A stretch of 5,622 bases of DNA from Deltaproteobacteria bacterium (GCA_031280335.1 JAITGZ010000049.1:1-5622); one strand, 5' to 3'; counted from the stretch's first letter, positions 1 through 5,622 are shown. Translations and numbers: made by a program. The notes: a model not told the origin generated them from the sequence alone.

Positions 1-177
1 ACTGCCCGGCAAGACTTCTTCGCCCACATAAACCAGCTCGCAAAAATCCTTTTTTTCGCACTGTTCCAGGGCGTAATCCAAAACCGCCTGAAAGTCTTTG
101 AGTTCCAGCACCTTGATGGAAACAGCCTCGGCCTTTTTCTTGAATAATTCCAGAATCTTGTCTTCTTTCGCCGCCAT
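1..177 (-). CDS. Partial LUD-domain (LutC/YkgG-like) lactate-utilisation protein, N-terminus only
   Basis: This is an open frame of 59 codons from ATG (177-175) to the window edge, with no stop, so only the N-terminus is present. A strong ribosome binding site, AAAGGAG at 189-183 on the minus strand, lies 5 nt before the ATG and fixes the start. The peptide begins MAAKEDKILELFKKKAEAVS and continues as an amphipathic helical region with a cysteine-containing stretch (EQCEKKDFCELV). There is no signal peptide, so it is probably cytoplasmic. This resembles the start of LUD-domain proteins (PF02589), which occur in lactate-oxidation gene clusters of sulfate reducers and in LutABC systems. The diagnostic core of the domain lies outside the window, so the call rests on N-terminal resemblance and is moderate. 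It is transcribed divergently from the FIST gene. Confidence 0.6.
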   Translation of the reverse strand, partial: MAAKEDKILELFKKKAEAVSIKVLELKDFQAVLDYALEQCEKKDFCELVYVGEEVLPGS

Positions 178-246
178 ATGCACTCCTTTGCGGTTAAGCC
201 TGACCACGCACGCGGCCCGGCCAAGTAAAAACAACAGGCCTGGAAG

Positions 247-258
247 CAACAAATGTTG
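247..258. promoter_or_regulatory. Dyad CAACA-AA-TGTTG upstream of the LUD-like gene (possible operator)
   Basis: A perfect inverted repeat with 5-bp arms and a 2-bp centre lies about 70 bp upstream of the LUD-like start codon. Half of it coincides with the possible minus-strand -35 hexamer TTGTTG (252-247). That placement would suit a repressor operator, but the arms are short and no family consensus is matched with confidence. Confidence 0.25.
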
Positions 259-292
259 ACCACAGGAACGGACTCTCCCCCGTCCGCCCTGG

Positions 293-308
293 ACCGGCCC
301 CTGCCGGT
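293..308. repeat. GC-rich hairpin ACCGGC-CCCT-GCCGGT
   Basis: A perfect inverted repeat with 6-bp arms and a 4-nt loop should form a stable stem in RNA or single-stranded DNA. No T-tract follows on either strand, so it does not look like an intrinsic terminator. Its role is unknown. If the LUD-like transcript started upstream of it, it would lie in the 5' leader. Confidence 0.4.
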
Positions 309-468
309 GCCGGACTAAATCTGATTCAAGCTTAATTTTCATAGCCGCCAAAGGACAGTCTGTCAATCCCTCCGAACTGCGAAAGCTTCGCCGCTGCCAT
401 AATTTTTGCACGATAACATTATGAATTTATTGATCGTCATGGCGCGTCAAAAGGCGAAAATCGCCCTT

Positions 469-497
469 GCCGTAACGGGTTGAAATTTACGGCGTAA
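469..497. promoter_or_regulatory. CGTAA half-site cluster, GCCGTAA-N11-TTACGGC (candidate operator of the FIST gene)
   Basis: GCCGTAA (469-475) and TTACGGC (487-493) form a perfect 7-bp inverted repeat with an 11-bp spacer. A third CGTAA (493-497) makes an overlapping odd palindrome, TTACG-G-CGTAA (487-497). The left arm is also part of CCGT-A-ACGG (470-478). The cluster spans the predicted -35 hexamer TTGAAA (480-485), the position expected for a repressor or a promoter-overlapping activator. The regulator is not known. The sequence is directly visible; the operator role is inferred. Confidence 0.4.
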
Positions 498-508
498 TAT
501 TATATAGC
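480..508 (+). promoter_or_regulatory. Candidate sigma70 promoter for the FIST-kinase genes
   Basis: TTGAAA (480-485, five of six matches to TTGACA) is followed after 17 bp by TATAGC (503-508, four of six matches to TATAAT), in an AT-rich tract containing TAATATTA (495-502). Transcription would begin near 515 and leave a leader of roughly 78 nt before the FIST start at 593. TATACT (517-522) is a better -10 hexamer but has no good -35 at normal spacing, so the true start point is uncertain. Confidence 0.4.
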
Positions 509-580
509 TATTTCGTTATACTGTCTTACCGGTCGGACATGGGCATCCGGCCGGCATGGGGTTTACATTCTGTCCGCTGC

Positions 581-586
581 GGGAGA
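581..586 (+). promoter_or_regulatory. Ribosome binding site that sets the FIST start at 593
   Basis: GGGAGA lies with its GGGAG core 7 nt before ATG 593. The alternative in-frame ATG at 539 has no comparable Shine-Dalgarno sequence, and the 18 codons it would add (rich in Arg, Gly and Trp) do not look like the start of a FIST protein. Confidence 0.75.
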
Positions 587-592
587 ACAGTC

Positions 593-1756
593 ATGCTTAA
601 AACTTTCAGCGCCTGCACCCTGGAAATAGACGATCCTGATCTGGCTGTGGACGAAATACTTGAGCAGCTTGATCTGGAGCACAGGCTTATGGAACATGCC
701 CTGGGCCTGATCAACTGCCACCCGGACTATCTGCACGCGGGCACGGTCAAGGCGCTGTGCGCCCGTCTGCCTTTTGAGGTCATAGGCGGCACCAGCCTGC
801 TTTCCGCCACCAATAACACCGGGGATCATCTGCTTTTGAGCGTATTTGTTCTGACCAGCGACGATACGTCTTTTGCCGCCGTCCTCACCGAATCTTTGCA
901 GGACAAGGCGGCAGAACACATCAGCGCGGCCTGGGCGCGGGCGTCTTCCAGTCTTTCTTCCGCCCCGGTCCTGATTTTGACTTATGTCCCCTTTTCCAGG
1001 AATTTTTCCGGAGAACGCCTGGTGGAGTATTTAAACCGCGTCTCCGGCGGCGTGCCTATTTTCGGCCCGGTGGTCAGCGACCCTCACGGCGATTTCAGCG
1101 AGGCCTACACCATCCATAACGGGGAACACTTCAAGGATCGTCTGCCTCTGGCTCTGTTGGCCGGCCCGATCCGGCCCAGTTTCTTTCTCGCCTCCAGTTC
1201 GGAGGACAAGGTCCACGGCAAGCAGGCCCTGATTACGGATTCGGACGGGGTGCTGCTTAAGGAAGTCAACGGCGTCAACGCATTGGCATATCTGGAATCC
1301 ATCGGCTTAATCAGCAACGGGGTGCTGGACGAGAGGGTCTCCATAACCATCCCCTTGATAGTGGATTATCATGACGGCTCCAAGCCTTCGGCCAGGGGCA
1401 TCTACAGCGTTACCCCCGAAGGATATATTTTTTGCGGCGGCGAAGTGCCCAAGGGGGCCTCTTTTGCCCTGGGCGATCTGGATGTACACGGGATACTGGA
1501 CTCCGCCGCGCAGACCATGAAGGAGATTATGGCCGTGCGGCATAAAAACGGCCTGCTTGTGTCCTGCTGCATCACCAGGGGCCTGGCCCTGGGTGAAACA
1601 CCCCTGGAGGAGGCGCAAAAAATTCATGAACACGCGGGGGATGCCCTGCCCTACCAACTTTGCTACGCTGGAGGGGAATTTTGCCCGGTGTATAACTCCG
1701 CCGGTGAAGTAGTGAACCGTTTTCATAATTTTACTTTTACAGCATGTTTGCTTTAG
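593..1756 (+). CDS. FIST-domain (FIST_N + FIST_C) sensor protein, NosP-like
   Basis: The predicted protein is a soluble 387-aa cytoplasmic sensor with no signal peptide or membrane segment. The N-terminus (MLKTFSACTLEIDD) and a glycine turn (VIGGTSLLSATNN, about 63-75) fit FIST_N (roughly 29-220). FIST_C (roughly 224-370) starts near the KEVNGVNALAYL segment and includes GLLVSCCITRG (320-330). It ends in the characteristic LCYAGGEFCPV (356-366) and NRFHNFTFTA (375-384) motifs. FIST domains are sensory modules, and some (NosP) bind haem and nitric oxide and regulate a co-encoded hybrid histidine kinase. The next gene here is exactly such a kinase, 72 bp downstream on the same strand, which supports a sensor role. 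His260, His299 and His378 are visible candidates for ligand contacts, but no haem ligand can be assigned from sequence alone. It has nine cysteines, six of them after residue 280. An amino-acid or other small-molecule ligand remains possible. Confidence 0.85.
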   Translation: MLKTFSACTLEIDDPDLAVDEILEQLDLEHRLMEHALGLINCHPDYLHAGTVKALCARLPFEVIGGTSLLSATNNTGDHLLLSVFVLTSDDTSFAAVLTESLQDKAAEHISAAWARASSSLSSAPVLILTYVPFSRNFSGERLVEYLNRVSGGVPIFGPVVSDPHGDFSEAYTIHNGEHFKDRLPLALLAGPIRPSFFLASSSEDKVHGKQALITDSDGVLLKEVNGVNALAYLESIGLISNGVLDERVSITIPLIVDYHDGSKPSARGIYSVTPEGYIFCGGEVPKGASFALGDLDVHGILDSAAQTMKEIMAVRHKNGLLVSCCITRGLALGETPLEEAQKIHEHAGDALPYQLCYAGGEFCPVYNSAGEVVNRFHNFTFTACLL

Positions 1757-1828
1757 ATTGTTTTAGCATAATTTCACTTTGCAAATAATGAATTTCACCT
1801 GAAATATACTTTGCGAGCCATATGTACT
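1757..1828 (+). promoter_or_regulatory. AT-rich gap with 21-bp-spaced direct repeats and a dyad, before the kinase gene
   Basis: AATTTCAC occurs at 1770-1777 and 1791-1798, exactly 21 bp apart, which is two helical turns. The second copy is part of a perfect dyad, ATTTCA-CC-TGAAAT (1792-1805). ACTTTGC occurs at 1776-1782 and 1808-1814, but also once inside the FIST gene. A TATACT hexamer (1805-1810) lies 20 bp after TTGCAA (1779-1784), a poor spacing for a sigma70 promoter. No terminator hairpin is visible, so the FIST and kinase genes are probably co-transcribed, with possible extra control here. Confidence 0.35.
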
Positions 1829-3973
1829 ATGTCTGAAGAAACAAGCGTATTGAACAAAGATTTGGAAGAAGAACTTCTTTATTTGCGTAAAGAAAACAAG
1901 AAGCTTGCGCGTCAGATTACCAATTTACAGGGCATATTGGACCGCAGCAAGCTTATGTCCATGTCCAGAAACAATCTAAGCGCGATGATTGCCACGGAGA
2001 AGATCAGACAAGAAAAATACATGAACCTGCTTCTGGACAATTGTCCTGATATAATCATAATGCTCGATAACAACAACAGGGTAGCTTATTGTACTGAAAA
2101 TTTTTTGCGTGAATCGCGATGGATTGACGCAGGTACGGTCAAGGGGCGTTTATTCGGCGAGGTGTTCCAGAAATTTGCCGGCCAGGAATGGATAGACCGC
2201 GTAAGCGGGCTGTTCACGCAATCCACCCTGGACAAAAAATCCATCTCCATTGAAGAAGCGCTGGATTTCAGCCAAAGCGACATCCGGCGTAATTACATCA
2301 TAAATTTCACCCCCATGCTGGGCAGGGACGGTCAGGCCGAAGGATCCATAATTTTGTTTCATGATATGACGGAACTGGTACGGGCGAAAGAGGAGGCGGA
2401 AAAGGCCAGCCTGGCCAAATCCAATTTTCTGGCCACCATGTCGCATGAAATGCGTACCCCCATGAACGCCGTCATCGGCATGACCACCATCGGCAAATCA
2501 GCGGCGGACATCGACAAAAAAGATTACTGCCTGGGCAAGATATCCGAGGCGTCCACGCATCTTCTGGGCGTAATCAACGATATTCTGGACATGTCCAAGA
2601 TCGAGGCCAACCGCTTTGAGCTTTCCTTCACCGACTTTGAGATGGAACGCATGCTCATGCGCACCGCCAACGTCATCAACTTCAGGGTGGAGGAGAAAGA
2701 ACAGAATTTCGCGGTCAAAATTGATCGGGAAATTCCTTTTTCCATAGTGGGTGATGAACAGCGCCTGGCCCAGGTCATTGCCAACCTGCTCTCCAATGCG
2801 GTCAAATTCACGCCCCAGCGCGGCTCCGTCACCTTGTCGGCCCACAAGGAAAAGGAAGAAAACGGGGAATATTCCCTGCGCTTTGAGGTGAGCGACACCG
2901 GCATAGGCATCACGCCGGAGCAGCAGGACCGCCTGTTTCAATCCTTCGCCCAGGCGGACAGCGGCATTGCGCGCAAATACGGCGGAACCGGCCTGGGTCT
3001 GGTCATTTCCAAACGCATTGTCGAGATGATGGGGGGGCGCATCTGGGTTGAATCCGAATTCGGCCGGGGTTCTTCCTTCATTTTCACCATCAAGGCCAAG
3101 CGCGGTGCCATTGAACCCCACATGCGCCTGCCGGTGAGTGAAGAAACCTGGAAAAAACTGCGCGTGCTGGCGGTGGACGATTCCAGGGACGTGCTGGAGT
3201 TTTTCCGCAGCCTGGCCGGGCAAAAGGGGTTTCACTGCGATACGGCGGCGGACGGCATGGAAGCCCTGCGGGTGATCGAAGCCAACAAGCATGACCCCTA
3301 CAATATAATTTTTGTGGATTGGAAAATGCCCGACTTGAACGGGGTGGAGCTGACCGACAGGATCAAGCACGCGGAAATGGGCGATTCGGTCGTGATCATG
3401 ATCTCGGCCCACGACTGGAGCGTAGTGGAGGCTGAAGCCAAAAAGGCCGGGGTGGACGCCTTTATTTCCAAACCGCTTTTTTCTTCCGTCATTTTTGAAC
3501 AGATCGGCCGCTGCCTGGGCAGCGCACGGGCGGACGCGGCTGTGGATAAAACGCATGAGGCGGTGGGGTCTTTTAAAGGCAAAAGGATTCTGCTGGCGGA
3601 AGACATTGAGATAAACAGAGAAATAGCCATATCCCTGCTGGAGCATACCGGGGTGAGCATCGACTGCGCTGAAAACGGCCTGATCGCTTACGAAATGGCG
3701 CGGAAAAACCTCAAAAGCTACGATCTCATCCTCATGGATATTCACATGCCGGAACAGGATGGTTACGAGACCACGCGCCGCATCCGCGCCCTGAAACTGC
3801 CCGTGGCCGGGAAAATACCCATCATAGCCATGACCGCCAATGTTTTTCGCGAAGATATAGAAAAATGCCTGGCCGCCGGCATGAACGACCACTTGGGCAA
3901 ACCCCTGGATATGGACGAAGTGATGAGCAAGCTGAAAACGTATTTGACCGGCCCTGAAAAATTACCGCATTAA
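1829..3973 (+). CDS. Cytoplasmic hybrid sensor histidine kinase: coiled coil-PAS-HisKA-HATPase-REC-REC
   Basis: The predicted protein has 714 aa. An N-terminal charged coiled coil (about 8-66) leads into a PAS domain (about 65-185, with the start motif LLLDNCPDIIIMLD). HisKA carries the H-box SHEMRTPMN with phospho-accepting His206. HATPase_c (about 305-424) has the N box NLLSN (319-323), G1 DTGIG (356-360), F box LFQSF (369-373) and G2 GGTGLGL (385-391), so the catalytic core is complete. Receiver 1 (about 444-564) has D450/D451, phospho-acceptor Asp497 in FVDWKMP, S526 and K548. Receiver 2 (about 585-706) has E591/D592, Asp637 in LMDIHMP, T669 and K691. Both receivers look functional. No membrane segment is visible, so the signal should be intracellular, plausibly delivered by the upstream FIST protein, as in NosP-NahK. 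No Hpt or DNA-binding domain is present, so the phosphate must pass to separate partners. ATG 1829 is chosen over an in-frame TTG at 1811; neither has a good ribosome binding site. Confidence 0.93.
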   Translation: MSEETSVLNKDLEEELLYLRKENKKLARQITNLQGILDRSKLMSMSRNNLSAMIATEKIRQEKYMNLLLDNCPDIIIMLDNNNRVAYCTENFLRESRWIDAGTVKGRLFGEVFQKFAGQEWIDRVSGLFTQSTLDKKSISIEEALDFSQSDIRRNYIINFTPMLGRDGQAEGSIILFHDMTELVRAKEEAEKASLAKSNFLATMSHEMRTPMNAVIGMTTIGKSAADIDKKDYCLGKISEASTHLLGVINDILDMSKIEANRFELSFTDFEMERMLMRTANVINFRVEEKEQNFAVKIDREIPFSIVGDEQRLAQVIANLLSNAVKFTPQRGSVTLSAHKEKEENGEYSLRFEVSDTGIGITPEQQDRLFQSFAQADSGIARKYGGTGLGLVISKRIVEMMGGRIWVESEFGRGSSFIFTIKAKRGAIEPHMRLPVSEETWKKLRVLAVDDSRDVLEFFRSLAGQKGFHCDTAADGMEALRVIEANKHDPYNIIFVDWKMPDLNGVELTDRIKHAEMGDSVVIMISAHDWSVVEAEAKKAGVDAFISKPLFSSVIFEQIGRCLGSARADAAVDKTHEAVGSFKGKRILLAEDIEINREIAISLLEHTGVSIDCAENGLIAYEMARKNLKSYDLILMDIHMPEQDGYETTRRIRALKLPVAGKIPIIAMTANVFREDIEKCLAAGMNDHLGKPLDMDEVMSKLKTYLTGPEKLPH

Positions 3974-4031
3974 TACATTCCAGATCAATTTAACTTTGAG
4001 ATTATACATTATTGTGACCTAGACCTTTGCC

Positions 4032-4035
4032 GGAG
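4032..4035 (+). promoter_or_regulatory. Ribosome binding site supporting the TTG start of lptF
   Basis: GGAG sits 7 nt before TTG 4043. The first in-frame ATG (4082) has no Shine-Dalgarno sequence, and starting there would remove the 13 residues that precede the first membrane helix. The TTG start is therefore preferred. The 69-bp gap before it (3974-4042) is AT-rich and holds no visible terminator. TTGAGA (3996-4001) has no convincing -10 partner. Confidence 0.65.
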
Positions 4036-4042
4036 ATAAGTC

Positions 4043-5239
4043 TTGTCTGTTTTGCCGCCTTTTAAGACCCTGCACCGCCGTATGCTGGGAGAAATAATCC
4101 GCGTCTTCCTGCTCTGCGCGGCCTTTCTGCTTACCCTCATTCTGCTGGGGCGCGGCGTGCAGATGCGCGCGCTCATGGGCAGCCTGAACCTGAACCCGGG
4201 CGAATTCCTGCTGGTGCTTCTTTATATGTCGCCCGCCTTCATGACGCTGGTCGTGCCCCTGTCCTGTATGCTCAGCGTCTTTTTGACCGTGCTGCGCATG
4301 AATGCCGACCGCGAACTAATCGCCCTGCGCGCCGGGGGGATCAGCATCAGGCAAATGCTGCCCGCGCCCGTGTTTTTTTCCGCCCTGTGCTGTCTTGCGG
4401 CTCTGGGCATATCCCTTTACGGCATCTCCTGGGGGGCGGCGAATTTTCGCGAAACCGTACTCCAACTGGCCAAAAACAAGGCCCAGCTCAACCTGCAGCC
4501 CGGCATCTTCAACCAGGACATAAGCGGACTGACCATGTTCGCCCGCCGTATTGACCCGGCGACCAAGACCATGTATCAAGTGATGGTGGAGGATTCCAGC
4601 CGGATACAGGAAGAACGCCTGACCATCCTGGCCCCTTCAGGGCGGATTGAAACCAACAGCAAACGCGGCGAACTGGTCTTTAAACTAAGCGGCGGGCGCA
4701 TCTACCGACTGGGCAAAGATATGGCCGGCATTTTGGATTTTGAAGAATACAACATCAGAATGGGCCTGGAAGAACTTTTTCAAAACATTGACCTGGGCGA
4801 ACTGAAGGTCAGGGAAATGTCCTGGGATGAATTGCACGACACCCTGGCCGGACTCACCCCCCAAAGCGGCGGGCGGCTGTGGTTCAAGCTGCTGGTGGAG
4901 ATACAGCAGCGCCTTGCCATGCCTGTTTCCAGCCTGGTGCTGGGGCTGTTTGCCGTGCCGCTGGCGGCCGGCTTTGAGGGAATAAAACGCCAGGCCAGCG
5001 TGGCCATAGTTTTGATCGCCTTTCTGCTCTATTACTCCATGCACTCTCTGGGGGTAACCCTGAGCGAATCGGGACGCCTGCACCCCGTCGCGGCCATGTG
5101 GATGTCCAACGCGGTCTTTTTAACCGGGGCTCTCGCCGGGCTGGCCCTGGCCGAACGTGAAGGAGTGCCGGATCCCTTTCGGGCGCTGAAAAGGCTGCCC
5201 GCGCGGCTGCGCCAAGGCCCCGGCAAGGCGGCGGCGTGA
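4043..5239 (+). CDS. lptF: LPS export ABC transporter permease LptF (YjgP/YjgQ family)
   Basis: The 398-aa product is predicted to be one of the two inner-membrane permease subunits of LptB2FG, which extracts lipopolysaccharide from the inner membrane and feeds it to the LptC/LptA bridge. Six membrane helices are visible at about 18-38, 54-83, 107-130, 292-310, 318-339 and 347-370. A large periplasmic region between helices 3 and 4 (about 131-285) corresponds to the beta-jellyroll domain. The family segment NADRELIALRAGGIS (87-101), after helix 2, fits the cytoplasmic loop thought to contact the LptB ATPase. EIQQRLAMPVSSLVLGLFAVPL (286-307) starts the second transmembrane half. The C-terminal tail (371-398) is basic and proline-rich, making the protein somewhat longer than the E. 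coli homologue. The TTG start is supported by GGAG. The stop overlaps the lptG start, which indicates translational coupling. LptF is preferred to LptG because the next gene is the second family member, the usual lptF-lptG order. Confidence 0.9.
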   Translation: MSVLPPFKTLHRRMLGEIIRVFLLCAAFLLTLILLGRGVQMRALMGSLNLNPGEFLLVLLYMSPAFMTLVVPLSCMLSVFLTVLRMNADRELIALRAGGISIRQMLPAPVFFSALCCLAALGISLYGISWGAANFRETVLQLAKNKAQLNLQPGIFNQDISGLTMFARRIDPATKTMYQVMVEDSSRIQEERLTILAPSGRIETNSKRGELVFKLSGGRIYRLGKDMAGILDFEEYNIRMGLEELFQNIDLGELKVREMSWDELHDTLAGLTPQSGGRLWFKLLVEIQQRLAMPVSSLVLGLFAVPLAAGFEGIKRQASVAIVLIAFLLYYSMHSLGVTLSESGRLHPVAAMWMSNAVFLTGALAGLALAEREGVPDPFRALKRLPARLRQGPGKAAA

Positions 5240-5622
5240 GCGTACTGAACCGTTACCTTTTGCGGCGCGCCCTCTTTATGCTCTTTGTCCTGCTTCTGGC
5301 CGGCATGGGCGTGTTTGTACTCAGCGACCTCTTTCAGCGCCTGGATGTATTCATGGATGCGGATTATCCCCCCGCAGGCATCGCCCTGTACTTTATCATC
5401 CGCCTGCCCATGATCGCCTCCCAGATTCTGCCGGCGGTCTTTCTGCTGGCCATGACCCTGCAGCTTTCCCTCATGAACAAACAGCGTGAAAGCCTGGCCT
5501 TGCAGGCCGGAGGCATCGCCCCCTCCGCCTTCTTCCGCTTTGTCTTCATCTATGGTCTCTTCTGGTCCTGCGCCCAGTTCGCCTGCGCGCAGGTCTTGGG
5601 CGTGGCCGGAGAAAAACGGGCC
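5236..5622 (+). CDS. lptG: Partial LPS export ABC transporter permease LptG (N-terminal 129 residues)
   Basis: The frame opens at GTG 5236, inside the GTGA that also carries the lptF stop, and stays open to the window edge (129 codons). AAGG (5225-5228) lies 7 nt upstream within the lptF end. A 4-bp overlap is typical of coupled subunits made in equal amounts. The protein starts SVLNRYLLRRAL, as LptG family members do, followed by helices at about 12-30, 50-78 and 98-121. The loop NKQRESLALQAGGIAPSAFF (81-100) matches the family's conserved cytoplasmic segment and aligns with the corresponding LptF loop. LptG pairs with LptF as the second permease of LptB2FG in the inner membrane. The periplasmic jellyroll and C-terminal helices lie beyond the window. 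An ATG at 5278 would cut off the first helix and lacks a ribosome binding site. Confidence 0.88.
   Translation, partial: MSVLNRYLLRRALFMLFVLLLAGMGVFVLSDLFQRLDVFMDADYPPAGIALYFIIRLPMIASQILPAVFLLAMTLQLSLMNKQRESLALQAGGIAPSAFFRFVFIYGLFWSCAQFACAQVLGVAGEKRA

Larger units (their letters stand above)
178..592. other. Divergent intergenic region between the LUD-like and FIST genes
   Basis: No convincing gene is present in these 415 bp. The half nearest the LUD-like gene is GC-rich and the half nearest the FIST gene (about 400-530) is AT-rich, as expected where a plus-strand promoter lies. Besides the elements listed separately, short dyads are visible: GACAG-T-CTGTC (354-364), GCGAA-AGC-TTCGC (379-391) and ATAA-CA-TTAT (413-422). 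AAGCTT occurs twice (328-333 and 383-388). On the minus strand, TTGTTG (252-247) and TTTACT (229-224) are 17 bp apart and could be a weak promoter for the LUD-like gene. A start at ATG 421 would give a 20-codon peptide, but it has no ribosome binding site. No T-tract terminator is seen. Confidence 0.7.

Noticed and set aside
293..308. Hairpin as an intrinsic terminator
   Set aside because: No T-tract follows on either strand, and it lies upstream of both divergent genes, where no transcript is expected to end.
421..483. Possible 20-codon leader peptide (ATG 421 to TGA 483)
   Set aside because: It has no ribosome binding site, no regulatory codon run and no attenuator hairpin after it, and it lies upstream of the likely transcription start.
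539..592. Longer FIST start at ATG 539 (405 aa)
   Set aside because: It has no Shine-Dalgarno, its 18 extra residues do not resemble a FIST N-terminus, and ATG 593 has GGGAG at ideal spacing.
1307..1726. 139-codon minus-strand frame
   Set aside because: It is antisense to the conserved FIST_C domain, with no ribosome binding site or recognisable protein.
1776..1814. ACTTTGC repeats (1776, 1808) as a dedicated regulatory motif
   Set aside because: The same heptamer also occurs inside the FIST coding region (1658-1664), and a six-base version occurs near 3993, so chance is likely.
2498..3892. 464-codon open frame on the minus strand
   Set aside because: It lies wholly antisense to the hybrid kinase, whose H, N, G1, F, G2 and both receiver motifs are intact. 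The antisense product is His/Gln-rich with no recognisable domain, as expected from GC-driven shadow frames.
1..5622. Mobile elements, CRISPR, tRNA/rRNA or riboswitches
   Set aside because: No terminal inverted repeats, transposase motifs, regularly spaced repeats, cloverleaf or recognisable aptamer core was seen.

Overview
The window looks like chromosome from a Gram-negative anaerobe, most likely a Desulfovibrio-type sulfate reducer (Desulfovibrionaceae). The basis is the LptF/LptG pair (an LPS-exporting outer membrane), the lactate-utilisation (LUD-like) gene start, the style of the FIST and hybrid-kinase proteins, and GC-rich genes separated by AT-rich gaps. The assignment is an inference from protein style, not from a marker gene.

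Layout: (1) 1-177, minus strand: the first 59 codons of a gene resembling the N-terminus of LUD/LutC-type lactate-utilisation proteins; it leaves the window at base 1. (2) 178-592: a 415-bp divergent intergenic region with several short dyads, including a perfect GCCGTAA-N11-TTACGGC repeat overlapping the best sigma70-like promoter for the plus-strand genes. (3) 593-1756, plus: a complete FIST-domain sensor protein (387 aa). (4) 1757-1828: an AT-rich gap with direct repeats and a dyad. (5) 1829-3973, plus: a soluble hybrid histidine kinase (714 aa; coiled coil, PAS, HisKA, HATPase_c, two receiver domains). (6) 4043-5239, plus: lptF, starting at TTG. (7) 5236-5622, plus: the start of lptG, overlapping lptF by 4 bp and leaving the window.

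The most interesting part is the FIST gene followed by a hybrid kinase. This is the arrangement of NosP (a FIST-domain haemoprotein that binds NO) with its partner kinase NahK, described in Pseudomonas and other proteobacteria. The FIST protein would be the detached sensor and the coiled-coil/PAS N-terminus of the kinase the input side. The two receiver domains, with no Hpt or output domain, imply a phosphorelay to proteins encoded elsewhere. The ligand (NO, haem, an amino acid or something else) cannot be read from the sequence.

lptF and lptG encode the two membrane permease subunits of the LptB2FG ABC transporter that extracts LPS from the inner membrane. They follow the kinase after 69 bp with no visible terminator, so read-through from the signalling pair is possible. 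All genes look intact. There is no sign of a mobile element, CRISPR array, rRNA or tRNA.
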